From Sympetrum striolatum (lineage: Eukaryota > Arthropoda > Insecta > Odonata > Libellulidae): DNA of 64,000 nt. A program made the translations under genes and the position numbers. Every line of letters starts with the position of its first letter. Positions within the stretch are counted from its first letter, which is position 1. Location of the stretch: positions 42,999,393-43,063,392 of the forward strand of contig OX388350.1 of the NCBI GenBank assembly GCA_947579665.1, in the 5' to 3' direction. Under the pieces are notes generated by a model. The model did no database searches. It was given only the letters and a program-made list of their open reading frames with translations, and was not told the DNA's origin. Shown one piece after another: positions 45,310 through 56,205 of this stretch.

Positions 45310-48300
45310 ATGCGGTTGAATGTTGAGATAATGAATTGTGATAGAGATATTTGTTTAAGATTGATAAATAGATAAATCGATATTACAAACTCTTGAAGGT
45401 AGTATAGTGAGTCTTTGAAATTTTGTGGGCAAATTCATTCCTATTATTTATTGGATGAATGATTAATTCAAGGTTTATCGGAAAAAATAAAATTTTTAAA
45501 ATTGAGGATTTTAATGCCTGATTTAATGTGTGCTAGAGTGTGTTTGCTAGAGAAGGGTGGTTATATTTATCCTGAAGGTTCTTTTTAAAAAATTCCTATT
45601 ATATTATTTAGTAATATTCGATTAATTTCCATGCTTATTCGGTTTTAGCCTTGCTCAGCTATCTGATTGTTGTATTAAAATGTGCTGACTGAAATTTCAC
45701 TGTTCCAACGTGCTTACTGAAAATTTGCTCGTTGATTCTAGGTTTATTACATTTTTTGCTTAACATTTGGAGTGGGTAGCTGATTTTTAAATCCCTTTTA
45801 AAGGTCAGTTTTGTGGATATTTTTGGTTCTTTTAGCTTAAGCACATTCTTTCATCCTCGCTGAAATATCTCGGAGGCAATACTTTCCGAAAAGTTTTCTG
45901 CCTTCAACTTCTGCTATGAATAAAGGGCCAGCAAATTTCCCTAATGAATTTCCCCGCCTCGTCCTTCTGTTACTATTTTTATCCAACTTTACTTCTGTAA
46001 AGTTTGATCAGCGTTGTCCTCAAGTCCTAAATTTGAAATCTTTTCCGTGAAACTTATCAGTTCACAATGTTTCATGATGAAATATTTCTTTTTATATCGT
46101 CCTCTATTGTAATACCGAATGGACTTATTCCTCGTAATGGTACACTCCTGGCCAAAATCAGGAGTGTACATTAAAGGGAGATTTTAACGAAATAAGTGGA
46201 TTTCATCATATTTATATATATTATTTAATTATCTTGTATCATTTTTTCCAATAAATTTTATTGATTCGGTTTTTATCAGATATTGCTGTATTTGCACTCT
46301 AAGGACTCATTTATTTCGGATTAATATTTCGATGATTTATTTCAATTGCCGCAAAAGTTATTCCTTAATTATCAAGTTATTTTATTCATTTACGTCGTGG
46401 ATTCTTCCTTTCGCAGTTCTCTAAAATTGCTCAAATAGAGATCAATATAATCTTCTTTACTGACAGGGATTTTTTGCCTTGTAATTGTTAATCAGCTCAT
46501 TAATAGATCACGAAATGTACAGAAATGCCACACTCAAATTGTGACAATTTTTGGATAGTATTTTATTTATACCAAAGACTAGTACTAAATCAGCGTATAG
46601 CCGGCATTTATCATTTTTTTCTATTTTAGACTGATTAACAATGATAAAAATTATCATATTAACATATGTTGCTTGTGGTAAATGTTGCGCCTCTAAAATA
46701 ACCGAGTAGTGGTGTGAAGTGTGAATGGTGGTTGATGAGAATTAGATAACTGATTAGTGACCGTTAGCTCGAAGTTAAATCGCTATGAAGCTTTTGATTT
46801 ATAATCAATATTGAAACTAAAAGTTTTCATTAATTTAAGTTATTACTGTAATATAAGATAGATACGTTGTCCACGTAAATTTGAATCTATTAGTGTTTAA
46901 CTGAGATTTATTCATAATAGCACCGTTTGTGGTGATTTTCGTGAAGAAATTAAATTAGGTTATTGCTGTATCTATAATCTGTAAAATAATATATGGAACG
47001 TGGAACTCATCCGTTTAAAGAGAAAATGAAGGTAGACTTTTAATTTAATTTCTGTATAAAATAGTTGATGCACCTGAAATGTCTTGTCCTTGAATACTTC
47101 TCTTATACTTGAAAGTTCTTGCCCTACTTCGTGAAACAGCATCCAAGAAACTCTTGGCAAGATAGTTCTTCGCACTTTTTACAATTACTTTCTTCTGTAA
47201 TCGGTTTTGGCAATAAAGCTCAGCATCAGGTCTTTCCATTGTCTTTTCGTGAATTTTTCTTTACGCAAATAAACAGTTATCTTAAGTAGTTAACCTTGTA
47301 TTTACTCACTTCTAAATTCAATCTGATACTACTTTATTTATTTTTTCTTAACATTTATTCATCCAGTAAGACGCCAAAGGCGTATGGCAAGAGGTATATT
47401 AACACATTACAATATCATCACTGTCTTATCTAGTCTGTTTACTTTTCTTATGCTCTGCGGTAAAAACAGCAGATTTGACTGAATGCCTTGACGATTATTT
47501 CTTGGTAACGCTTTATCGATTTTCGAGTTCACGTTAGTTCTCATAATATTCTTGTTATTATTTCTACTATTTTTTCTGTACCATTCGTGATTATCTTTTT
47601 ATAATGTAAAAGTATTTTTATTTATAATTTTTCATTCATCTCTGTCTCTCTTTTCTTATTTAGGCGTGTTTAAGTTAAATGCTATACATCACCGTTTTTT
47701 TTGTATTTTATTGAAATTAGTTTTCTGTTCCGCTCGATAAATTTACAAAATTAATCTTCTTCGCATGTCTGCTTTGATAAGATCTCTGCAAAGAATTATA
47801 GTATAGTACTTTATAGAAATAAGTACACTCTTCTCTTGCTTTCACGTTATTGTGATGATGTTCTACAAAACTACGCCTTTCCCCGTTGATTTTGGAATTG
47901 AAAAGATTGAGATTAAGCCTAGTTGCTTGGGATTTCTACTTAAACGTTGTAGATAAATAAAGAAAGTAGGAAGAGAGTGAATAAATTAGTATTTATTATG
48001 TGAGAAAAAAGGGAACAATGACTCACTTCCAACTGATGTTAAGGATTTAGAAGTTAGATTGGAAAGACATCGCAAAAGAAAATAAAAATGTCATCTCGTT
48101 CAATTTTCAATGGTTCAGTCTCTTCTTTTGTTCTTCGCTTCGATTTTCCAAGACGTTTCCCGTAAGCGCGTCTTCGGGTGCATCTCGATACATTTCAACT
48201 CTCGCTACGTCTTTAACTCCTCGGGGCGAGAAACGTACAGATTCTCCTCTTTGCGTTCGAGAATCGAATTTGCGATAACACGTCTGGTTGTATAAAGAGG

Positions 48301-49204
48301 CGTTCGGAGGAGCGTTGCAGCGCAGTAAAATCCCTCGAAAAATAGGAGAATATGACCCTTTTCTGCGTCCCAGACGCAGGGGGTATTGCCTCTTTGGAGA
48401 GCGGTGAAAGGAAATGCGACTAAACGATCTTCACACTTCTTTGTGACGATGCAAAAGCGGGGTTTCTTTCCTTTTTCATCCCTTCCTCGTTTACGTCTCT
48501 GCCATCGGTTTGATTTACCGGTTTGGAGGAAATTAATCGAAACTTGGAAGAGGAGTCTGCCTTCATCTGAGGGAGAGTACGCTTGTGAGAGAGTCAGGGT
48601 TTTTTCGTTTCTTTATTTTCCGGCTTCAATCAGAAGTAGAGACGGATGCAACCCTGTAAACGGCGCGCGTGAATGCATCTCCGATTCTTTAATAGTGACG
48701 AGGGTTTGCTTCGTTTTCTCGATCTGATTTTTCTCTCCTTGCAATGGTTTCTCTAGTCGCTGATTCGTTTCTATTCCAGGGTTACCAACTTGTAATCGTC
48801 ATCGACTCCAAACTTCTCGTTGTTGAAATATTTGCGTGAAGGTGTGATTTGATGATATCTAAGGAGGTTTAGTAATTTTCAACAATATTCATTTAAAGTG
48901 ATTTAATTACAGTTTCATTTTTCATTTCGGTTTTCCGTCCTTGGATGAGTGCCGGTCAGATTGGTCAGACATTATTTTACTACATCTCGACCGTTGCCAC
49001 CTGGTACACTGACCAAATTGGTACGAATTACGATTAAATAATATAATCATTGGCGGAAATTACGAAGTCTCCTCTTTGATATTTATTATGCAAACTTTTC
49101 GTTTTGAATCCGTGTTTTCATTCACAGAGTTAATATAACTGAATGATTATGTTTCTTCATAAAATTATGTATAGTATTATTGCGTTTCTCTTGTTTAATA
49201 GATA
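45310..49204. other. AT-rich non-coding with GC-rich patch
   Basis: About 48100-48770 is GC- and CpG-rich. A 113-codon frame at 48386-48727 lies in it but has no recognised domain. Short frames at 46972-47239 (minus) overlap each other in different frames. A probable retrotransposon tail at 47.37 kb is listed separately. Confidence 0.55.
47360..47412 (+). mobile_element. Possible non-LTR 3' tail, diverged
   Basis: AAGACGCCAAAGGCGTATGG then CAAGAGGTATATTAAC lines up with ACGCCGAAAGGCGG and TTGTAGGGTATAAAT of the 5.4-kb copy. ACGCC and GGCGT (47371-47383) pair perfectly around an AAA loop. Short and uncertain. Confidence 0.35.
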
Positions 49205-49285
49205 TTTCATGCTTCACGTGGTATCGGTTCCATGAGTATTCTATCCTAGTCACTCCTAGGCCCCAGGTTCGAATCGTGGTTTGGT
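49205..49285 (+). repeat. tRNA-like B-box remnant
   Basis: CCCCAGGTTCGAATCGTGG (49261-49279) contains an exact B-box-type GGTTCGAATC with a partial T stem. Upstream DNA shows no clear A box or acceptor strand. Likely a degraded tRNA or SINE fragment. Confidence 0.35.
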
Positions 49286-51113
49286 TGTCCGTTTTAAAGG
49301 GTCAATTGAAAGGGTGAATACAGTAACTTGTTTGTTGTTAGATCAACTTAGGAAGCTCCATTTCCCTCGTAGGAAGTTTGAATTAGTCTGAAACTCTTCG
49401 TACTATTTAACTCACCCTAAGAGGCTTTAATTTATCCTTCATGACGATGAAGATATTCAAAATGCTATGACAGTTTTTCTTCATTCCTTGGCGGCCAATT
49501 TTGATGCAGAAGAGATTTGCTAATTATGAAACGCTCTGACAAATAGTTCCATTTATACTGCGGTTATGTTGAAAATAGTGGATATCTTATGTTTCTATGG
49601 ACACAAAGAGGAATATTTTGATATTTATATGCGTGTGTTTCATATATAACCAAACGGCTTTTGTTTTCGAACCGCCCTCGTATTTCAATTTTCTATTTGC
49701 TGTCCTATTAGTTTGATTTTAGTGGCTGCGATGTTTAAAGTCGACTACTGCAAGTCTCACTAGTATTCTGCTATTTTAAGGAAAACCACGCGCATCACCG
49801 ATTTTGCTTTGTATTATTCTGCTCTGATGATGATAGTATCGCTATTTAAATGTAATTTGGGCGTTTTCTAGAAGGTCAATAATCCGGGCCTTTCAGTTAT
49901 TTCGGAGAACTGATGGCAACGAGCAGCGACTCACTGGCAAAGGAGATTTTTAAACCTCTAATGTATTCTGCCACTATTTTGTCGTTTTATGTGATAAGAT
50001 GGTTGCTACTGATAAGGTAAAGTAAGATCACAAATAGCTAAAATTGCTTTACTAGTACTATGAGTACTATCATCCGTGCAAGGTACCTGATAACGCATTG
50101 GTCGGGAAGAATCTCAGTGATCGTAGTTATCTGAACTGCCGCAAAAGCCTTAGAGGGAGCTAGTTCAGATTCCACGAAGTTTGAAGTGTCCCTCATTGTC
50201 GTCAAGCATCCTATCTCAAAGGTATTCCCTTGTCACGGTGTATAAATTTATACGAAAGTTTGTATGTATCTTTCACCTGCAGGACTCTCTCTCCGCCCTC
50301 ACCTTCCACGTGAATTTGCATCTCGTATCCCATCCCATCACCCTTTTCTCCTCTTGGTGCTGCGAGGGATCATGCCCTGAACGCTCCGTTTGCTCCGTAC
50401 ACCTCCACACCTTAGAAAGGGGAACGGCTGGACGTGTGTCAAACTCTCGTCTTGGGGAGCACCCACTCGCTCTCGCCCACGACCTCCCGACAAAGCCCCT
50501 TGATCCATATTTAGAACCGTTGCAAAGAGAAGGGGGTCGTCGCTCTGCGTCACTTATCTTTATTCTTGTTTAGGGTCCTCCCTCTCCGAATACTCCCTCC
50601 GCTTGTATTATGCTAAATAGGAGTAGCGCAATATGTAAGGGAAAATTTGCGCTGACGGTTGACGTGTATTTTATCTTCGGATTGCAATGGAAGGCTCAAT
50701 TGATAAACGCCTACTTGGAACTTGCTCTCAATAGATGGAGATCGTAGGAGGCTATTGTACTTGCTCGTTGCGTGTAAATTTATTACTACGAAATGTAGCC
50801 GCGTCTCCTTATTTATGTATATCTATAAAGTGAGTGAAGAGAATATCCAACGTATTGGAAATTAACATTTATTTATTTATAGTTTAGAACTATGAATAGC
50901 ATGAGTCTTCCAAGAGATTAATAGAAAAACATCCGTCTGGTATTCATCCTAATTGAGGGAAAAGCCCTTACATAAAGCTCCAGAAGACAGTACGTCCTAC
51001 GTATTACATTCCTCGATTGCATTCAAAATATTATTAAGAAATACCATGCCTACGAATATACTCATACATTAAATCAATCAAGGAAGCTTTAACTTTGTGG
51101 AACTCCATCGTAA
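49286..51113. other. Non-coding stretch with GC-rich patch
   Basis: About 50280-50600 is GC-rich. A 130-codon plus-strand frame (50181-50573) spans it, but a 71-codon frame runs antiparallel in the same place, and neither has a recognised motif. No exon is called. Confidence 0.5.
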
Positions 51114-51175
51114 TAAATGGGTGGAAATAACTGTGCAAAAGTGCACAGTTTTGCACAGTTATTTCCTCCCATTTA
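51114..51175. repeat. 27-bp inverted repeat with one mismatch
   Basis: Arms 51114-51140 and 51149-51175 pair at 26 of 27 positions (outer TAAATGGG and CCCATTTA, inner AACTGTGCAAAA) around GTGCACAG, which is itself largely self-complementary. ACTCATACATTA occurs both before (51060-51071) and at the right edge (51175-51186), a possible footprint of an insertion or duplication. Confidence 0.9.
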
Positions 51176-51186
51176 CTCATACATTA

Positions 51187-54087
51187 TACAAACATAAATA
51201 TTTCTTGAAGTATTTTACTTTTTAAATCAATTTCTTAGGTTTATTTTGCAAATTTAAAAAGTAATTTCCTCTTTTAAATTTATATTTTATTCTTTAAAGC
51301 TCTTTTTTTAATCTTTAGTGACATGGGGTTAGATGTAAGAAGAGACTTATAAGTTGCAATCTCGCCTTGAAATAAACTTATTTCATTATTATTATCATGC
51401 ATGAGTGAGATATGTGAGATATGCATGAGTGAGATAAGCCTCTTGGTGATAAGCCTAGATTTATTAAACTAAAGTTTATGATGCTCTTTTTTTGGCGGCT
51501 AATCATACGTATACATACGTATATCATACGTTGATATTTGCTAAATTTCCCTTAATCAATTTTAGGATGTTTTCCGTAATGAAAATGTATGGCTTAATTT
51601 GGTAGCGTTTTTTTATTAAAGAATTAATCATCGTCCTTCTATTAACCAATTTGAGCAAAATTTCAAAATTAATTTTCCATTCCTATTCCTAATCTAATTA
51701 AATCCTCTAGAAATTTATAGTAGATGAATATCCTTTTACTCCTATTTATCAGCTACGTCAAGTCTTAATGTAGTAGAAGAAACAATAGATTCTCTCCGTG
51801 TAAAATATGTCATTTAGACGGTTTTTAGTAACATTCTACTTTCACATTCCTATCAAAATTACCAATTTATGTTTGTAGACACATTTTTTTCTATAAAATT
51901 GGTTTTCAAAGCGAAGAACACTAATTAACTGTGCGTTTTCCTCCTCGATCCACTTCGCTTCTTTTTTACGTTCATAAGGGTCGAGAAAGTGAAAAATACC
52001 CTCTCCTTTTTCCAATGGGCAGGTGAGCAATGTCTCAGAAGCGTTATGTTCCGCTCCGTAGACTGGTGCACGGTTTTTTGCATCCCACGCACCATCCCAC
52101 CCACCCCGTCTCCCATTGGTCCGCTTTCTTTTTCATCTTTGCGTCTCCCATCGTTAAATTAGCGAGGAAATAAATGGCGCGAGTTTTTTTGTCGCCCACC
52201 TTTCACTCGACCTTTCCCCCGATCCGTATTTTTTCGCAGTTAACGAGAAGTTGTATTTCCTCTGTGTTTATGGCACGCTCAGCTCGGAGTAAACACGCTA
52301 GTTTTTCGGGGGAGTTTATTGCCTTCTCTCGCGGTGTTTATAAGCAAGAAGCCGTTATTTAAGGCTACGAGACGGCTATTTGGAGTCTGTAGAATCAGTT
52401 TTTTCCTGTTCTCGAGTTCCGTGTTTCCTAGGTTCTTCCTTTTTTATTTTGGGTTTAAAAAATAGTAGCAGTCTGTAGCTTATTTTCCTCAGGCTCTTGA
52501 AAATTAAAAGAAATGTATAATGCTTATGTAAAGCAGAACTGTTTCACTGTGTTACCCGCGACGCTGGTTTGACTTCTATGAGCTGTTCATTTTTTAGATT
52601 CGGTTAAGTGTTTAATTTCGGAGTTTTGTGCATTACATGTAGTTGACACTATCCACAACTCTGAAATACCTATTAAGGGAGTCCTTCGCGATGAAATTAA
52701 ATGTTTTTTATGAACTCCCTCTGTTTTCCTTCGTGAATATGAACTCTCACAGACAAGAGCAAGCGTTTGGTGTGGGCGTTAAGTCTAGGTTTGTGGGTAG
52801 CGTGTGTCATAGAGTAAACAATCCTTAAAAACATTCTGTTTTAATGTGTTATACAAATGAATTACGTGTCTGAAATTGAGTAGAGCTATTCATAACGGTT
52901 TTCCATCAATTAATTTGTTTTGGACGTCAAATGAAAAGGAAAATACAGAAATGAAACGTGATGTTATCCACACATATTCGAGATTTAGTAGTACAAATTT
53001 TAGATTTTAATGTCGTGTGCAATAAATTCGTTTATATTCTTTATTTCACTTTTAAATCTTTTATTTCACTTTTAACATAATTATAAATCAGAATAAATTG
53101 TCCGGGAATAGTTGTTGGATAACAAACAGATTTTAGCTGCTAATGTTAGAGGGCATATTTGGGAGTGAGATTTTATGATAATGATTAATTTATGCATCCA
53201 ACGACAAGCAATATGGACAAGTCATTGTCATGAGTTGTAACAATTACTATTATTATGACCAGGAATTGCATTCTACTTCGCGTTTCATTACAATTACAAT
53301 GGATTAAGTTTTATTGCCACTTTTCATTGCTTAGCAAATCCAAGTGTACACTGCAGTTGCAATTTATTACATTTTATCACATTTACATTATTATTACGTT
53401 TACTATACACTATCAGTAGAATTACAGTAAAGTAAGTTTTACCATTTTATATTACAATTATATATTTATTAGTTGTCTTGGCTTTCGATTATTTTGTGGA
53501 ATTGGATGTTATAAAATTTATTTACGATTCTCTTATGGATCTTTTCGTTGTGCCTTTCATGAAAACTCCCATAATAAACGAACGACGAATGTTAGAAAAA
53601 AGTGTACAGTCAGTACAGTCATACATTACGTGCGGCGTTAAAATAGCACACAGTCGTTTTTTTAAAGATCATTTTCGTTGTTCGGCCATCCAAAGTGAAC
53701 GAGCAACAATCCGCATATAAATCTTCGTTTATGTAACATCCGCTGCGAGGCGCTCTTTCCGAGAGATGCAGCTGGAGCAGAATGGGCAGTCAAAATTTAT
53801 TCCCCCTTTTTTATTGTGCACTGCGACCTTCTGGATGTCCTTCGACGGCGTCTCTTTGTCTTCCCCCACGTCTCCCCCGTCGTCCTTACCTACCCGAAAA
53901 AGTCTCCCCCCCCGTGCCTTTATTTCGCTCGCCTGTGTTGCTGCAAAGCGCTTTTCCGCTCTCCGTTTGTATTTGTACCTTTTCATTTCCCCTCCTCGTC
54001 TTGCTTCGTTACGTCGACTGCAGCTGAGCGAAAACATTTTCGGTGTCTCGTATTTTCTTTCAAGTCCGGCTTCTGCACAAGAGTCGG
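51187..54087. other. Non-coding stretch with GC-rich patches
   Basis: About 51950-52400 and 53740-54080 are GC- and CpG-richer. In the second, open frames of 80-118 codons run in three plus frames and one minus frame at once, which shows lack of stops rather than coding. A short run at 51398-51440 repeats GCATGAGTGAGATA twice. No exon is recognised. Confidence 0.55.
51325..51396 (+). mobile_element. Non-LTR retrotransposon 3' end (AATAAA-type)
   Basis: GGGTTAGATGTAAGAAGAGA, then GCAATCTCGCCTTGAAATAA and TTATTATTATCA, closely matching 42577-42642. The ATT-type simple tail marks the 3' terminus. The upstream body is not recognised. Confidence 0.72.
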
Positions 54088-54366
54088 GTTTAAATAGTGG
54101 CTGTTTTAAACATGGTTTATAAAGCTGATTTATGAAGTATTAGCTAGGAATGATTATACAATCCCGGTTCAAAAACTAATGTGTCTTCTACTAAACTGAG
54201 AGTGTACGGTTTAAATCGTGTCTCTTCTGAACATGATTTTTATGCTAATTTATGAAGTATCAGCTAAGAATGAGTATGCGATCGTGGTTCAAACACTAAT
54301 GTGTCTTCTGCTAAACTGAGAGTGTATAGTTTAAAACGTGGCTCTTCCAAACATGATATTTGAGCT
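54088..54366 (+). repeat. 120-bp tandem repeat, 2.3 units, third cut by a SINE
   Basis: Units start with GTTTAAA at 54088, 54209 and 54329 (steps 121 and 120). Shared words are AACATG, GCT(A/G)AT, TTATGAAGTAT, AGCTA, AATGA, GGTTCAAA, ACTAATGTGTCTTCT and CTAAACTGAGAGTGTA. The third unit stops after about 38 bp (GAGCTAAT), where the SINE begins, dating the array before the SINE insertion. Confidence 0.9.
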
Positions 54367-54557
54367 AATGAGTGGTTAGCGTGCTCGCACGTTATCGCTC
54401 CAACCTCACTCTCCCAGGTTCGAATCACCGGAATCCCGGCTAGCCGGATTTTTTCGATTAGGGAATGGACGTGTGTGTTTGTTCATTGTTGTTGCTAATT
54501 ATCCATTACTGTAAATTCCAGCAAATGGATGTGGGGTTTTATGGAAATAAATAATAA
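54367..54557 (+). mobile_element. tRNA-derived SINE copy with A and B boxes
   Basis: The most complete copy of the family in the window. It has the A-box region GAGTGGTTAGCGTGCTCGCA, the B box AGGTTCGAATC (54416-54426), then GATTAGGGAATGGACGTGTG, AAATGGATGTGGGG and the A-rich tail AAATAAATAATAAAAT. The first bases of the tRNA head found in the 43.4-kb copy (CCGGCCGTGGTGGCC) are missing. A SINE of this kind is transcribed by polymerase III and moved by a partner LINE. Confidence 0.85.
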
Positions 54558-55959
54558 AATTAATTTAACCTCAATTTATTTCAGACTATTATGTTTTAGT
54601 ATCAAATTTACTTTTGTCAAGTTGACTGGCGCCTAGATATCTTTTCGTCGACCATGAGGTAACTCTAAACTTAATTCAACAATTCAGTGTTATCTCTAAA
54701 AATCGCATTGAGTATCCACATACTTGAGTAGGTTTTTTCGAATATAGTTCTTAATTTATTTTCGGTGAATTTGGTTCCTAAATTTGATTCAACAGGAAAG
54801 AAAACCCCAAGCAGTAAGGATTAAATTTTTTTGGCACTGAATATGAATTATTTTCTTTAGCTCTCGTATACTTAAATTATTCTCTTAAAAGCCATTTATA
54901 TGAAGTTGTTATAATCTGAATGAACCTTCAATCATTATGAAACGTTAAGAAAATCAGGCTTTATGATATCACTGTCTCTTTCGTGGATGTTCACCCTGTC
55001 TATTCTTAGTGAGAAACGCATCATATTTTTAAATGCGTTATTTTGACATGGACAATAGAAGCTGTGTTATCTTTATCGTTTACAGGATGATGTTTTTTTT
55101 AATATTTCAAGAACTTTCAGTGAATCATGACTGTAACTAGATTATACTCTACTTGAAATATAGCTCCTCTATTTACCACTGACTTATTCAGTTTATTTTG
55201 TCACGAGAACCTCAGTACGTGCATTTCGTTTCCTTTGACAAAAATTTTAAAACTCCTGTTGGTTGGCTGCTATCCATAAAATCATTTCAACATCTAGCTT
55301 TTATTAAGAGATTACTTAATCCATTTTATCCTTTCAGTATTCAGGACCTCCCTTCTCATATTTCATTTTGGTATTAAAGCTTATTAATTTGAAGAGCAAA
55401 TTCCCTTTAGAGCTTTATGTTGCTCGCTTTTACGTTGATGAAGTGATTTCGTAGACGTGACATTTGAAGTAAATTCAGATTAATTTAGCCCTCTCTAGGA
55501 CCTCTAATTAATTCCCCTGTTATGGCTTGTATCTCAATGGGCGTTTACGAGCCTCTTTATCACTCGTAAACCGAATTTCATTGCGTTGTAAATAGCTCCA
55601 CCTCACAGAAATTATAGGAAATAAAAAAGAAAATAAAGGCAAAAGAATTATAATTTTAGAGTTTCACGCATTTATTTTATTTATTGTATTTTTTCTCATA
55701 AATCAAACGTTTATCGTATATATTTTATGATTAATTTACTTTTCAAAAGTTGTAAGAGAATACTGTCAAAAAATATTTTGTATTATTATTATATTAAGCC
55801 AAATATAAAATAATATATTTTTTCATTAATTAAAGTAATTTTTGTCGCACAGCATTTTACATACTTGATTCAGTGACTGTAAGAGCCCTTTAAATTTAGT
55901 TTAGTTTAGTAAATTCGATCGAAAATAATTTTCAATAACATTGAAACACTCCATGTAAT

Positions 55960-56205
55960 GGGATTTAATACTTTCTGCAAAATTTAGGTTTATGCAAAAT
56001 TTAAAACATCAACGAAAATATTATGCTATTAACAATACTTTTTGTGAAATTGTAAGGGAAATATTTCTAAGTATTAAGTAAAAATAAATACCGTTGACTC
56101 ACACTCGATATTGTTAGATTTGATATTTATTGCGAAATTTAGAATTAATTAAAACATGATGGTAACCATAGCCTTTGGGAAATTGCAAGGGAAATATTTC
56201 CAAGG
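55960..56205 (+). repeat. Diverged local duplication
   Basis: GATTTAATA...GCAAAATTTAG...GAAATTGTAAGGGAAATATT at 55961-56066 recurs as GATTTGATA...GCGAAATTTAG...GAAATTGCAAGGGAAATATT at 56117-56200. The second unit is shorter inside. The match is moderate. Confidence 0.5.

Noticed and set aside
48386..48727. 113-codon plus-strand frame in a GC-rich patch
   Set aside because: No recognised motif, no splice or promoter evidence, and similar frames appear in every GC-rich patch of the window.
50181..50573. 130-codon plus-strand frame
   Set aside because: No recognisable domain, an antiparallel frame is also open, and it coincides with a GC-rich patch.
53729..54122. Four overlapping open frames of 80-118 codons on both strands
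   Set aside because: Simultaneous openness in several frames reflects GC-rich composition. No motif is recognised in any of them.
55896..55910. Telomere-like or satellite run TTTAGTTTAGTTTAG
   Set aside because: Only three units, and it does not match the TTAGG insect telomere repeat. Treated as a chance pentamer run.
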